Assembly (NCBI RefSeq): GCF_014529535.1
Contig: NW_023503608.1
Location: 434,001 to 498,000 of the forward strand
Direction of reading: 5' to 3'
Origin: Bradysia coprophila
Taxonomy: Eukaryota; Arthropoda; Insecta; Diptera; Sciaridae
Length of the DNA stretch: 64,000 bases
The notes beneath the pieces were generated by a model. It was not told where the DNA came from. It saw only the letters and a program-made list of their open reading frames with translations, and ran no database searches. Numbering within the stretch: the first letter of the stretch is position 1; each line of letters starts with the position of its first letter. The translations under genes and the position numbers were made by a program. Below are positions 35,272 through 46,372 of the stretch, piece after piece.

Positions 35272-36751
35272 ATGTGCTTATACACTGCAAGTGGGTATTT
35301 CTGACGTTCTATCTTTGCTAGACACACATCAATTATCTCGACAATCTATTTTCAGTATTGCGATATCTCAGAAATTTGCTACGTCTGTTACCATTCTCTG
35401 TGCGACGATTCATTGTAAGAACAACATTAAGCTCACCGCTCTGGTTGTCCAGACTTATTTTGAACATTGGCACAAGGCCAATCGGTGATGAAAGTAAATG
35501 GATTCACAAAATTGAAAAGAAAACGTGGAAAGGAGTGTGGATTGCTCCCAACTTGACTTCACTGGAACAGGCCGAAAATGTGGCCGTGGACAGTGATTTA
35601 GTTGTGTTTTACGCTCATGGTAATTATGAATTGTTTGTTGAGGTTAGCGTTCCATTTTTCAGAAGAACTGCCTGTTTTGACTTTATCTTTAACGCTTGGC
35701 TCAAATTTTACCGGAAAATCAATAATTTGATAGAAAGAAAATTTTTTTGAAAGGGCCAGCAGTGTTATAGTATGAGTCTGTGTAGATTCCTTAAATAAGG
35801 AATATTTTATGCGATTCGATACCTTTTTACGGTTCTGTGCCAGACTCAACTGGTGCTTACTCCTTTGTGGTTACCCAACATGAAGCACTATTAAAACCTC
35901 TCGCATCGAAGATATTTTGATATTTTTCAAAAAATGTGAAAATCTCCGCTCACCCTTGATATGACCATATTAGGCAACGAAATTAAAATACTGAAATATT
36001 CCTAGGTGGCGGTTACTGTAAAGGAAACTCAAGAATGTACATGGAAACTTTCCAGTTAATTATAAACCATCTGCGACTCGAACACAATATTCGAGCGAGT
36101 ATTTTGTCATTAGAATACAGCCTCAGTCCTGAACATGTTTGGCCAAAGGCACGTGACGAAGCAATGGAAGCGTATCAGTACTTGACTGATACTATCGGCA
36201 TTCCATCATCCAAAATCATTTTTGCGGGTGACAGTGCAGGAGGGAATTTGATGGCAGTCACCTTATTGACACTTAAAAGTGAAAAGCACCGAACACAACC
36301 AGCTGGAGCGGCACTATTTTCTCCGTGGGTTGATCTTACAATAAACCAGCCCAGTTTTGCTCTGAAGTCGAATGATTACTTGAATCCAGAACAAACAGAA
36401 ACATACGTTGGATCCTATATACCGAATTTTAAAAATTTGGACGAAACGTCTAGACTTTCAATGATACATAATCCACTAATATCCCCATTGTATGGTGATT
36501 TTACCCGTACTTGTCCCATGCTCATTGCGTATGGGGAAAAAGAGTTGCTCAGGACAAGTATTGAAAATTTCTTGTTGAACTTGGAGAAGGACGGAGTGAG
36601 TGTGACCACATTGAAAGGCAAGGACGAGCTGCATATATGGCTGGTTTATAGTTTGGTCGCTTTAACTAAAGAATCTTTTCAAAGGGATTGTAAAATATTT
36701 ATCGATTGGATGGCGTCTATTATAACTGGTTCGTCTAAAGTTGCAAATTAA
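35272..36751 (+). CDS. Alpha/beta-hydrolase esterase, HSL family, copy B
   Basis: Exons 35272-35290, 35356-35619 and 36006-36751; 342 residues. Same build as copy A: a 19-nt first coding exon with a 65-bp intron, then a 264-nt exon ending inside the HGGGY oxyanion motif, then the catalytic exon with GDSAGG (Ser171), AYGEKELLRTS and LHIW. The catalytic exon is very close to that of copy A through SLEYSLSPEHVWPKARDEAM, so the duplication is fairly recent or the copies have converted each other. AATAAA at 36814 lies 63 nt after the stop. The substrate cannot be read from sequence. Confidence 0.87.
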
Positions 36752-37378
36752 GATCAATTTATCCATGCCAGTGTAGTGTATGTGCAGTAGCAATAGCTCC
36801 AGTTCTGTCTTTTAATAAAAATGTACTGACAACTTGAGTGAAGTTTTGTGTTCAGCAAACTCAAAGACATTTTTAAAGAATGGTAATAAACGATTGATGG
36901 GTTTGTCTGGTTGACCGTTATTTCTATTTCTTTTTCCAATATTTTCATCAAAGTGGTGCCGATTTCGGCTTTGTAGTGGTAAGGTGATTTCAAATAAAAA
37001 GAAAAATTTGAGCGAATACGAGACTGTTTTCGCGGTCATTATTTTCTCAACTTTCACAACTACAGAACAATTCTCAATTCGAACTTGAGATCATGTCCGG
37101 AGCGTTAGCGGAGGACTTGACGCAGTCTAACTTCCAAAAAAAGAACGAAGAAAATTTTTTGAGACGCAAGAATTTAAGTTTCTTTCCTTTGACCTGTATC
37201 ACCACAAATCCTATTCTATCTTATTCGCGCTTCAAATACGAGCAAAACGAGCTATCACTCGACTATGTAGCTTTAAAATTACCGGAGATACATCGTTTTG
37301 AAATTGGCACTTTTCATAGAAAATACACCAAATTGACTTTTCGTAAACAATCAAAATCTTTCAACTTACTCTGTCTTA

Positions 37379-37380
<2 letters not shown>

Positions 37381-37441
<61 letters not shown>
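37381..37441. repeat. (CTAT)n microsatellite
   Basis: About 15 uninterrupted CTAT units. The next 100 bp (ACTAGTCAGCCAATCTCC region) look like part of a dispersed repeat rather than a gene. The 143-codon open frame across it is an artefact of the repeat. Confidence 0.97.
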
Positions 37442-37782
37442 GACGGACGATCTCAGAAACTAGTCAGCCAATCTCCATGAAATTTTGCAGGAACCTCAGG
37501 GTGGGCATAAAAATGAAATTGTGATATGCCATTACCCCAGGAAACACCAGAATTTTGTTTTATTGGCCTCGAAGTGGTTTCTGAGTCGGCTGTAGTTTAG
37601 CTGTATTGAAACCTACAGAGGCGTGCGACGTATCAAATGAAAGGTATTCGTAACACGATTCGAACAAAAAAATAATTTAAAAAATCGGGTCAGATTCGTT
37701 AGAGCTAGAGTGATTAGAGTGACCAAATTTTGAGCTACTCGAGCGTAGGATGAAAGGACTAATATTTTTTTGGGTTATGAAA

Positions 37783-38065
37783 GATAGAGAGTTACTTTTT
37801 TCGGCAAAGTCTCAGAGTTTTACGAGTAGAGCAGAGGGGCATATGTGAAAAATGTCGAAAGTTGGAAATGGGTGGGTCAATTATGTTTTTAGAGGTATTT
37901 CTTGAATGGTGGCAGATAGAGAGTTACTTTCTTCGGCAAAGTCTCAGAGTTTTACGAGTAGAAAAGAAGGGCATTTGCGAAAAATGTCGAAAGTTGGAAA
38001 TGGGTGGGTCAATTGGGGTTTTGGAGATACTTCTTGAATAGTGGCAGATATAGAATTACTTTCTT
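37783..38065. repeat. 132-bp tandem duplication
   Basis: The block beginning TAGAGAGTTACTTT and including GGCAAAGTCTCAGAGTTTTA and GTTGGAAATGGGTGGGTCAA occurs twice (about 37785 and 37917). A third partial start lies at about 38049, running into the 18-bp array. Confidence 0.8.
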
Positions 38066-38240
38066 CGTCAAATTTTCGAATTTCGTCAAATTTTCGATTT
38101 TCGTTAAATTTCGTCAAATTTTCGAATTTCGTCAAATTTTCGATTTTCGTCAAATTTTCGAATTTCGTCAAGTTTTCGAATTTCGTAAAATTTTCGATTT
38201 TCGTCAAATTTTCAAATTTTGCCAAATTTCCGAATTTCTG
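38066..38240. repeat. 18-bp minisatellite, TTCGAATTTCGTCAAATT units
   Basis: About nine copies of an 18-bp unit alternating TTCGAATTTCG and TTCGATTTTCG versions. Frames on either strand read six-residue repeats (FVKFSN on plus); I treat these as non-coding. Confidence 0.88.
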
Positions 38241-38290
38241 TTATAAACTGTTATAAAAAGCAGTGTTCTAAAACTTCTAAAACGACTGAT

Positions 38291-38716
38291 ATCCCAACAA
38301 AAATCTCTTCGAGAAAATTGTGACGCAGTCTTTGAAGTACAATTTCTAAAATGAATGATATCGCTAGAGTTGACGCTTTCAGCTTCGTTACGCAAAAATT
38401 AAATTTTACACCTAGTTCAAACAAGCTGGCTTAGTTTTTCTCATCATCTGCCAAATAATTTTTACCAAAAAAAATTTGACTGGAAACAACCAAAATTTTA
38501 CCAAAAAAATCTGCGTCGCAAAGTGGCAAATGTTGGTAAAAATTATTTGGCAGATGATGAGAAAAACTAAGCCAGCTTGTTTGAACTAAAATTGGGTGTA
38601 AAATTTAATTTTTGCGTAACGAAGCTGAAAGCGTCAACTCCAGCTATATCATTCATTTTAGAAATTGTACTTCAAAGACTGTGTCACACTTTTCTCGAAG
38701 AGATTTTTGTTGGGAT
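38291..38716. repeat. Long inverted repeat, arms about 180 bp
   Basis: The left arm starts ATCCCAACAAAAATCTCTTC and the right arm ends GAAGAGATTTTTGTTGGGAT. The arms stay complementary, with scattered mismatches, to about 38465 and 38530, around a 65-bp spacer. A transcript would fold into a long hairpin. Lies between esterases B and C. Confidence 0.88.
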
Positions 38717-39645
38717 ACAGTTCTTTCCGAAGGATTCGACCGATGTATGTTCTTGAAAATAAAGGCCGCACTGCGGATTCAAGAAACTCGTTCATAAAAA
38801 TATTTTTGTTTTAATGGAATACATAATTGAATGAAATCGAAATAGGATTGTTTTCATCGTCATTCCCGTTTCAGTTACACCATAAATACATTGCACACTA
38901 CTTGCATCACTATAATGTCTAACTTTAAAATGGCTTTATACTGATGAACACAAAAATCATCCCCACTACGAAAAGCTTCAAAACAAGGCGAATGAACTCT
39001 CGAAGCTAAAAAAAAAACGTTTTTTAATCAATAATCTGCATTCAATTGCATTCAATGTTCAATGAAGGCGTTTTTGTGTGAATGTAGATTCTACATTGTA
39101 GAAGACTTGATGACCTTGACGAAGATAAAAAAATAAAACTGTCCAAGTGATTTACTTTACTGTAATGACCTACGATTAATCGTAATGCAACTTTTGCTTA
39201 TAATCGACGATTAATTAGACAGACATCGATGCAGAGCAGACGCATTGAAGAGTAGATATATAGAAAAGCTGTTGGTTTAAACGTGTATAACGAACGATAT
39301 TAAGTTGTACAACATGGGTATGAGAGTCATTTAATTGTGAGAGTATAGTACAGTGATTACTATACCTCAGGAACTTGAATTACACATTGTTCGTTTGTTT
39401 AGTTTGAATCGATTGCTTCAGCACCTGGCATACGTACACTACCGAAAAAAGAAATATCGGGCATAACCACACCAGTGATTCTAAAGTGCAAAGTACTTTC
39501 TAAATGTGAACTTTGACCACTGAATTTTTGATATCGCTTATCAGTTTCGTGTCGTTCTATTGCAGCCCGTCATTTATTATTAAAGCCCGTCAAAACATTG
39601 AAACTTAGTTGTTACTCGTGAAAATTTATTCCTTAAAAAGCAATC

Positions 39646-42600
39646 ATGCTGAAGACTTTAAAATCCGTTTTTATGGCTATATTAGTCAATATACTGGGAA
39701 CATCATTCATCGTCTCAGGTATGATTTTCTAGCATTATTCGATGCAGACAGTATGAACGAGAATTGTTGTTTTTTTTATCATTTAGTATTACTCTATCTG
39801 CGAAATGCGTTTCATAACATACCAATCGATGTGCATCGATCGATTGTAAAACGTTCTACACTTGTGCCGCTTTGGTTTGCCAGATTTGTGTTAAACTTTG
39901 CAACTAGTCCGATCGGTGAGGAACGAAAATGGACGCATAAAATTAAACAGACGGCATGGAAAGGCGTTTGGATTGTGCCCAATCGAAATTCATTGAAAGA
40001 GGCAGAAGATGCAGCATTGAACAGCGATCTGGTTATCTTGTATGCTCATGGTAATTATGATGAATGAATTTAGTTTTTATTTTTAAATATTTTCTGTTGA
40101 AATGGAGCATTGAGAGACTGAGTATACGTGTATGAATCGTGTATGATATGGCTTTTTTTAAATCTCTGGCAATACACCTGGTTAAACACACTAGACACAA
40201 TTTTTGAACATTTTCAATTGGTTCGAAATAAATTTTCATATAAAATTCTGCGTGTTGAGACACTAAGACACATATTTGTATATGAAGGTGTCGTCAGTAA
40301 ATTCCGGTCCTTATATACTAGGTCCCACCTTTTGGGCGGGTCAGGTCCCTTGACTGACACTTTCCTAAATGTATTTTTGACGTATTCATGAAAACTCGTC
40401 ACATTTAATACATAATATATTTACTATATTAACGACTCCACGCAAATGACAGTAAAATTTGACAATTTTTTTTTCTGGGAAACCATCGAGGGTAAGGTGG
40501 AATAATTTTTGAGCTCTCAATTTTCTTAAAAATTTTCAATTTTCAAGATTTTCAATCAACCTCAAATCATAAATAAAATATGACTCGTGTACTTCCCACT
40601 CGTATGAGCTGTCTATTATTCTGTTTGATTGCCTTTTTGTTACATCAGAGCAGATGCGAAGCTTGTTTTGTGAATGTGGAGCGAGGACTTTTTCACAAAA
40701 TAAAAAAGTGCGATAGAAGTTCTTCTCTTACACTTTTTCGTAAAAAAAGGAAGTTCCCCGGTACTTAATATACCTTCACATGGTGACATGGTAATAAATG
40801 AACTTAATTAGTTTTTGATTCATCGTTAACAATAACTCGGCTTACCAATATTTTCGGTAAATTGGTACCACTCTATAATGGTAAAGGGATTACAAATATT
40901 TGTAAAAGGAGAAATTTATTGGTAGACCGAGAAAAAATAATCCCTCGATTTCCCATTCACAAAACCTTCAATCGTGAATAAAATGTCACGACTCGTGTCG
41001 TAATTCACTCGCTTCGCTCTGGCCGCAAACTTCACACTCATAAAATTTTTACAATATTCTCTTTGATTCATTTAATTCCATGTATTTAAAAAAAATCTTC
41101 AGAAATTAATTGAGATAGTTCATCTTATTTGCCTGCAAAATTTTTTAATCAAAGTGTGCTAATTTGATAACAGGCATTTCACTGGCGTAAGATCCGTAAC
41201 ATGTAGTTGTAAAGGGAGTAAAAAACTACTTACTTGATAAATGACAAACAATTTGATAGTCAACTATCAAATTTGATAGTCAAATATCAAATTTGATAGT
41301 CAAATATCAAATTTGATAGTCAACTATCAAGTTGTTAGTCAACTATCAAATTTGATAGTCAACTATCAAGTTGTTAGTCAAGTATCAAATTTGATAGTCA
41401 ACTATCAAGTTGTTAGTCAACTATCAAATTTGATAGTCAACTATCAAGTTGTTAGTCAACTATCAAATTTGATAGTCAACTATCAAGTTGTTAGTCAACT
41501 ATCAAGTTGTTAGTCAACTATCAAATTTGATAGTCAACTATCAAGTTGTTAGTCAACTATCAAATTTGATAGTCAACTATCAAGTTGTTAGTCAACTATC
41601 AAATTTGATAGTCAACTATCAAGTTGTTAGTCAACTATCAAATTTGATAGTCAACTATCAAGTTGTTAGTCGACTATCAAAGTCAACTATCAAATTTGAT
41701 ACTCAACTATCAAGTTGTTAGTCAACTATCAAGTTTGATAGTCAACTATCAAATTTGATAGTCAACTATCAAATTTGATTGTCAACTATCAAGTTGTTAG
41801 TCAACTATCAAATTTGATAGTCAACTATCAAGTTGTTAGTCGACTATCAAAGTCAACTATCAAATTTGATACTCAACTATCAAGTTGTTAGTCAACTATC
41901 AAGTTTGATAGTCAACTATCAAATTTGATAGTCAACTATCAAATTTGATTGTCAACTATCAAGTTGTTAGTCAACTATCAAATTTGATAGTCAACTATCA
42001 AATTTGATAGTCAGCTATCAAATTTACGATTTACACACATTACGCAACAAAATCAAATTTCATCAAAGTAATCTTTTGCGATTGAGGCTATAATCAACAG
42101 TGTAAAATCCTGTTTTTCTGGGATAGCTTCCAGATCCTTCGTCCCACATAGCCCATCTTCGAACTTAGCCTCGGTATTTTACTTCCACAAATTTAAAAAA
42201 AAAGAATCATCCAAATTGGTTAAAAATTACTCAAGTTATCGTGCCCTCAACGATTTTTTGTTACCCACATTTAACGTTTTTCATACCATTTCATACATTT
42301 CAATCAGAGTGAACTTTTTTGTTACCCACACGGAAAAAAAAAGAAATATTCAATACCAATTTAATGTAAAAAATTGGTATCGAATATATAAATATTTGTG
42401 GCGAATATATTAGATAAACATTTGTAGCAAATAATTAACTATATTCGTTACAAATATATAAATATTTGTCCGAAATATATTTAATTATTCGCCACAAATA
42501 TTTTTTTAATAATTCGTCATAAATAATTAAATATATTTGTAACAAATATTTACATATTTGCTACAAATATTTATATATTTGTAACGAATATATTTTGAAA

Positions 42601-43923
42601 TAATTTGTCACAAATAATTAAATATAATTGTGACAAGCAAATTACCTGAAATTTTGTGACAAATATAAATATATTTGTCACAACTATAAATATATTTCTA
42701 GCAAACAATTCTTTCCAAATCTTTTTTTTCCGTGCACATATTTCGGTATTTTCTGGTGTAAGACCCTGACTTTCAGTCAAGGGAATAATACCATATTTCC
42801 AAACTTAGTTTCGAAATCGTTAGTATCATCAGCTGTACACATTCTCGGATATTGAAGTCTTCAACTAGAGCTCATGTTAGGTGTTCCTAAGGGAAAGCCG
42901 TTCAGGTAGCAGAATATATTTTTTTAGAATTCGTCAAAAAGGTTCTAGGGTGCTCGAGGACAAGACTTCCATAAATAAAGACTGTACAGATTAGAACTTG
43001 GAAATAAAATTTTAGGTCCGTGTGGGATTACTGTCGATTTGTTAGGAACGGTTAGGGATTAAAGATCGAAATGTAATGAAATTCCAGTCGCGTACTGTTA
43101 ATCTTCAAAAGGTTTAAATCTAGGCCCATATTTCTATTTATTTATAATGTACAGTAAACCCTTTGATTAAACCCCAAAATTATTTACAGGAGGTGGATAC
43201 TGTATGGGTCATGCTAAAATGTATATGGAAACTTTCCAGTTAATTATAAACCATTTGCGAAGCGAACATAATATTCGAGCGAGTATCTTGTCATTAGAAT
43301 ACAGCCTCAGTCCAGAACATGTTTGGCCAAAGGCACGTGACGAAGCGATCGAATCGTATCAGTATTTGACTGATACTATCGGTATTCCATCATCGAAAAT
43401 CATTTTTGCGGGCGACAGTGCGGGAGGAAACTTGGTAGCTACAATGTTATTAACAATAAAAAGTCGAGAACATCTTTCACAGCCAGCGGCCGCTGTTCTA
43501 CTATCACCATGGATTGATCTTACAATAAATCAGCCCAGCTTTGCCACATATCGAAACGATATTTTGAGTCGAACACAAATTGCCAAATATGTGCCATACT
43601 ACATTCCGAACTACAAAAATTTGGACGAAGCATCCAGGGATTCGATGATACGCAATCCACTGATATCACCATTGTATGGGAATTTCAGTGGTACCTGTCC
43701 AATATTTCTTGCGTATGGAGAAAAGGAATTATTTAGGACAAGCATTGATGCCTTTAAGGTCAACTTAGAGACCCATCAATGTAATTTAACAACATTGAAA
43801 GGAGATAATATGGGCCACGTTTGGCTTGTTTATAGCTTAATGGCTCCATCGAAAAACGTTTATGAAAGAGATTGTAAAATATTTGTTGATTGGATGGCGT
43901 CTGTTGTTTGTAAAAAAGAATAA
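39646..43923 (+). CDS. Alpha/beta-hydrolase esterase, HSL family, copy C
   Basis: Exons 39646-39718, 39787-40050 and 43190-43923; 356 residues. The second exon ends in the same phase as in A and B, after TATGCTCATG, and the third restores HGGGYC, so the 3139-bp intron between them belongs to one gene. The catalytic exon has GDSAGG (Ser189), AYGEKELFRTS and GHVW. The first exon differs from A and B: 73 nt encoding a hydrophobic start (MLKTLKSVFMAILVNILG), which suggests a signal anchor. The large intron contains a 39-bp satellite and an AT-rich inverted-repeat element. Sequence is the most diverged of the three. Same inferred activity; substrate unknown. Confidence 0.83.
41250..42025. repeat. 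39-bp satellite array in esterase C intron
   Basis: The unit is a 39-bp dimer: a 20-bp half CAACTATCAAATTTGATAGT and a 19-bp half CAACTATCAAGTTGTTAGT. Each half contains TTTGATAG/CTATCAAA-type complementary arms, so single strands fold into repeated small hairpins. About 20 dimers. A 170-bp block starting at 41661 repeats at 41831, evidence of a recent segmental expansion. Open frames here are the repeat in translation. Confidence 0.95.
42329..42734. mobile_element. AT-rich inverted-repeat element in esterase C intron
   Basis: Starts CACGGAAAAAAAAAG and ends CTTTTTTTTCCGTG. The interior is made of ATATTTGT/ACAAATAT words in both orientations. No coding content. Confidence 0.7.
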
Positions 43924-44613
43924 AAAGGAATTTGAAACGAAAGTGGGTTTTTATAAACAAAGCAAAAACACACTGTAATGCGAATTGAACGCACCATAAA
44001 GGCACCAGAATAGTGCGTTGGCGAATTCCATGAATTGTCCCATAAAATCGTTCATGGAACTTTATCTCTCTCTCTATTAGTTAGCCGAATTCAGAAAAAA
44101 TTCCTAGAATCTAAGACACCAAAAAAAAAGTTTTATAAATTTGGAGCTATTCGAACAACAAGCGTCGTATCCCCGAATTTTTATATGTCGATCTTCGGCT
44201 CTTATTTTGAGAGGTCATGCAAAATTGCCAGGAGAATGAGCAAATAAAAAAAAACTTACAAATTTGGAGCACCCTATTGTTTGCCGTATAATGTGAACAA
44301 ATTGCCAATGAGGTAAAACGACCAGAGGTCGAAAAAAGTAATTTATGCAACTAGTTGCGAAATGGGGTGGTTTTCATAATCACTTGTCATGAAAAGTAAA
44401 GCCACCAGTAAACCAGCGAAAAAAAGGCCATGCATACGTCACCCAAATTAGGAATGAGAAAGTTCACTTTTCGCAGCGCCGTTGCAGAAAAGTATATTTT
44501 GCATTGTACTGCACCAAGTCAACAAAATCAACTTGTGCACTTAGGTGATGTACACCATCTACTTCAATTATGTTCTCACTTCGATTTCGAAACAAAAGAA
44601 ATTACGAAAAACA
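43924..44613. other. Intergenic region after esterase C
   Basis: Short open frames only, with no domain. An AATAAA overlaps the esterase C stop codon at 43919-43924. I see nothing else I can support. Confidence 0.5.
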
Positions 44614-44745
44614 ACAAGGCACTTCAAGCATGAGTGGAACTCTAAATAGGGTACTGAAACTTGACAGTGGGGCACACAACTATAAAACACTGTACAAAAA
44701 TTATGTCATACAAAATAGTACTCTATTTGGCAGATGTCGACTATA
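44614..44745. mobile_element. Partial copy of the CAACGCACTTCAAGC MITE
   Basis: Related to the intact element at 51151-51312: GCACTTCAAGCATGAGTGG, GTACTGAAACTTGACAGTG and CAAAATAGTACTCTATTTGG are shared in inverted order. The far end is missing, cut where the next element begins. Confidence 0.6.
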
Positions 44746-44756
44746 GTCACATCGTC

Positions 44757-45560
44757 ATCTACCAGGCAGTAGTAACAGTCAGTACGAATACAAATACAAG
44801 AATTAAACGAAATTTCTACCAAATTTTATAGGCTATCATGAGTTTAGGTATTGATATGGCGTTTTTTCAAAATCTGTGTGAACTTTAGACAGGTCGGGGC
44901 TGGTACTGATGACGCTTAATGTGTACCTAACATGCTAGTCGTAACATACATTGTCTAAGCTTTCCATGTATACCTCATTTGCAGTGCTGGTGATTGCTGG
45001 CGAGTTTTACGAGTAGCGGTTGTACTAACATAAAATTTTGTTATGTCGGCAATCACCAGCACTGCAAATGAGGTATCAACGGAAAGCTTAGACAATGTAT
45101 GTTACGACTAGCATGTTAGGTTCACATTAAGCGTCATCAGTACCAGCCCAGACCTGTCTAAAGTTCACACAGATTTTGAAAAAAATTTCTTGCAAATTTT
45201 TGCAAATATATATCAATGAATCTAATCAAACTAGGCATGACCCGAAAGTACTTCAGCTCAGCTTTCCAACGAGCCCACTCTCACCCGGAACGATCATTTA
45301 TAACGGCCAAAAAATTCGGATAAAAAACGCTATTTTTCCAACCTCGTAGATCTTCCACCAGCAACCAGGTGTGGCTCGAGACTGTGTGAGGCCTGTTTTG
45401 AGGTCTACTGGCAAAGACCTTTCAAGCCATGTATATATCCATCCCAGACGAAATGGGTCCGATTTTGATAGGTGGATTTTCAAAAGAATCCCTCAGTGTA
45501 TTAGGTCCCTTATTTGACGTTTCAAAAATGAACCACTACTGCCTGGTTTATTTTACTCTT
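44757..45560. mobile_element. Composite of a CCAGGCAG-type element and later insertions
   Basis: The right end (TTTGACGTTTC to GCCTGGTTTATTTTACTC) is the complement of the left end of the element at 54079-54280. The left end near 44757 carries ACCAGGCAGTAGT. Inside lie the foldback 44862-45185 and a block ending TTTTCAAAAGAATCCCTC (45476-45494), the terminus of the foldback family at 8.7 kb. Order suggests nested insertions. Confidence 0.6.
44862..45185. repeat. Long foldback, arms about 130 bp
   Basis: The left arm runs from TTTTTCAAAATCTGTGTGAA to TGCAGTGCTGGTGATTGC and is mirrored on the right with few mismatches around a 50-bp loop (TGGCGAGTTTTACGAGTAGC region). The high similarity of the arms suggests recent origin or gene-conversion upkeep. 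Confidence 0.85.
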
Positions 45561-46372
45561 CTGTGGATCTACAAAATCAATTTGATTTAAAGATCAAGTT
45601 CCGAATTTTGATGTTGTCTTTAGACGCCCTTAGCATGTAAAATCCCTTACATAACTCGGGATAACAATGAAAAGTCTCGTTTTCGTGTGTTTATTGACCT
45701 CGACTTCGCCTCGGATCAACAAAATTCACACGAAAACTGTACTTTTCATCTTTTTATGCCTAGTCATGTAAAATACTATTGAATTTAGAGACCCTGAAAA
45801 CCAGTATGATCCTTTTTGCTTGGACTGCGTTTCGTAAAACTAGTTTTTTTCTCAAGGCATTTATATACTCTAAAAACTACACAATATTTAAAAATAAAGC
45901 TAGGAGAGAAAAGAATCATTTTAATTACTGATCACTGATGTTATACGTCAGTATGAACGGAGACAAAATCAAAAAAAAATCCTGAATACAGTCCTGCACT
46001 ATATTATGTAGGACGACTATTATCACAACCTTATTCATCTAATTTCTATATCGATTGACAATCAAGATTTGTGCTCTGCGAGACAGATATACTGATCGTT
46101 GTGCTCGTAATCGTCCATTTGCTTGTGAACAACTGGAAGGCAAACACTTAGCCATTTTCTCCCCGTAAATTTTTTTTTTTCATTTTCTAATTCTACGAGA
46201 AGTTGAAAATATCGTGCAATCTTTGAACTTCGTCTGGGATGATCTGTTATTTGTCTGGATAAAAAAGAATCAGGTCGGAAAAATTCTTTTGACTCCATTC
46301 TAACAAATATACTAAAAGTAAAATCAATTTCGTGTTTTAGCCTGACGAAACGAAAGAAACAGAAGAAACAAA
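45561..46372. other. Intergenic region before the F-box gene
   Basis: AT-rich. A minus-strand frame of 124 codons (46062-46436) overlaps the F-box start and has no domain. No element ends recognised. Confidence 0.5.

Noticed and set aside
37093-37524. A 143-codon frame spanning a poly-(YLSI) stretch
   Set aside because: It runs through the CTAT microsatellite and a dispersed repeat, with no domain.
38004-38256. FVKFSN-repeat open frames on both strands
   Set aside because: Product of the 18-bp minisatellite.
39646-40050. Orphan esterase fragment or pseudogene between copies B and C
   Set aside because: It ends at a donor in the exact phase and codon used in copies A and B, and the catalytic exon at 43190 continues it, so it is the 5' part of copy C.
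41313-41721. Open frames of repeated LIVNYQVVSQLSN peptides
   Set aside because: The 13-residue repeat is the 39-bp satellite in translation, it lies inside the esterase C intron, and there is no start context or splice pattern.
41250-42025. Possible CRISPR-like array because of regular short repeats
   Set aside because: There are no unique spacers: the whole array is a contiguous 39-bp dimer satellite in an insect intron.
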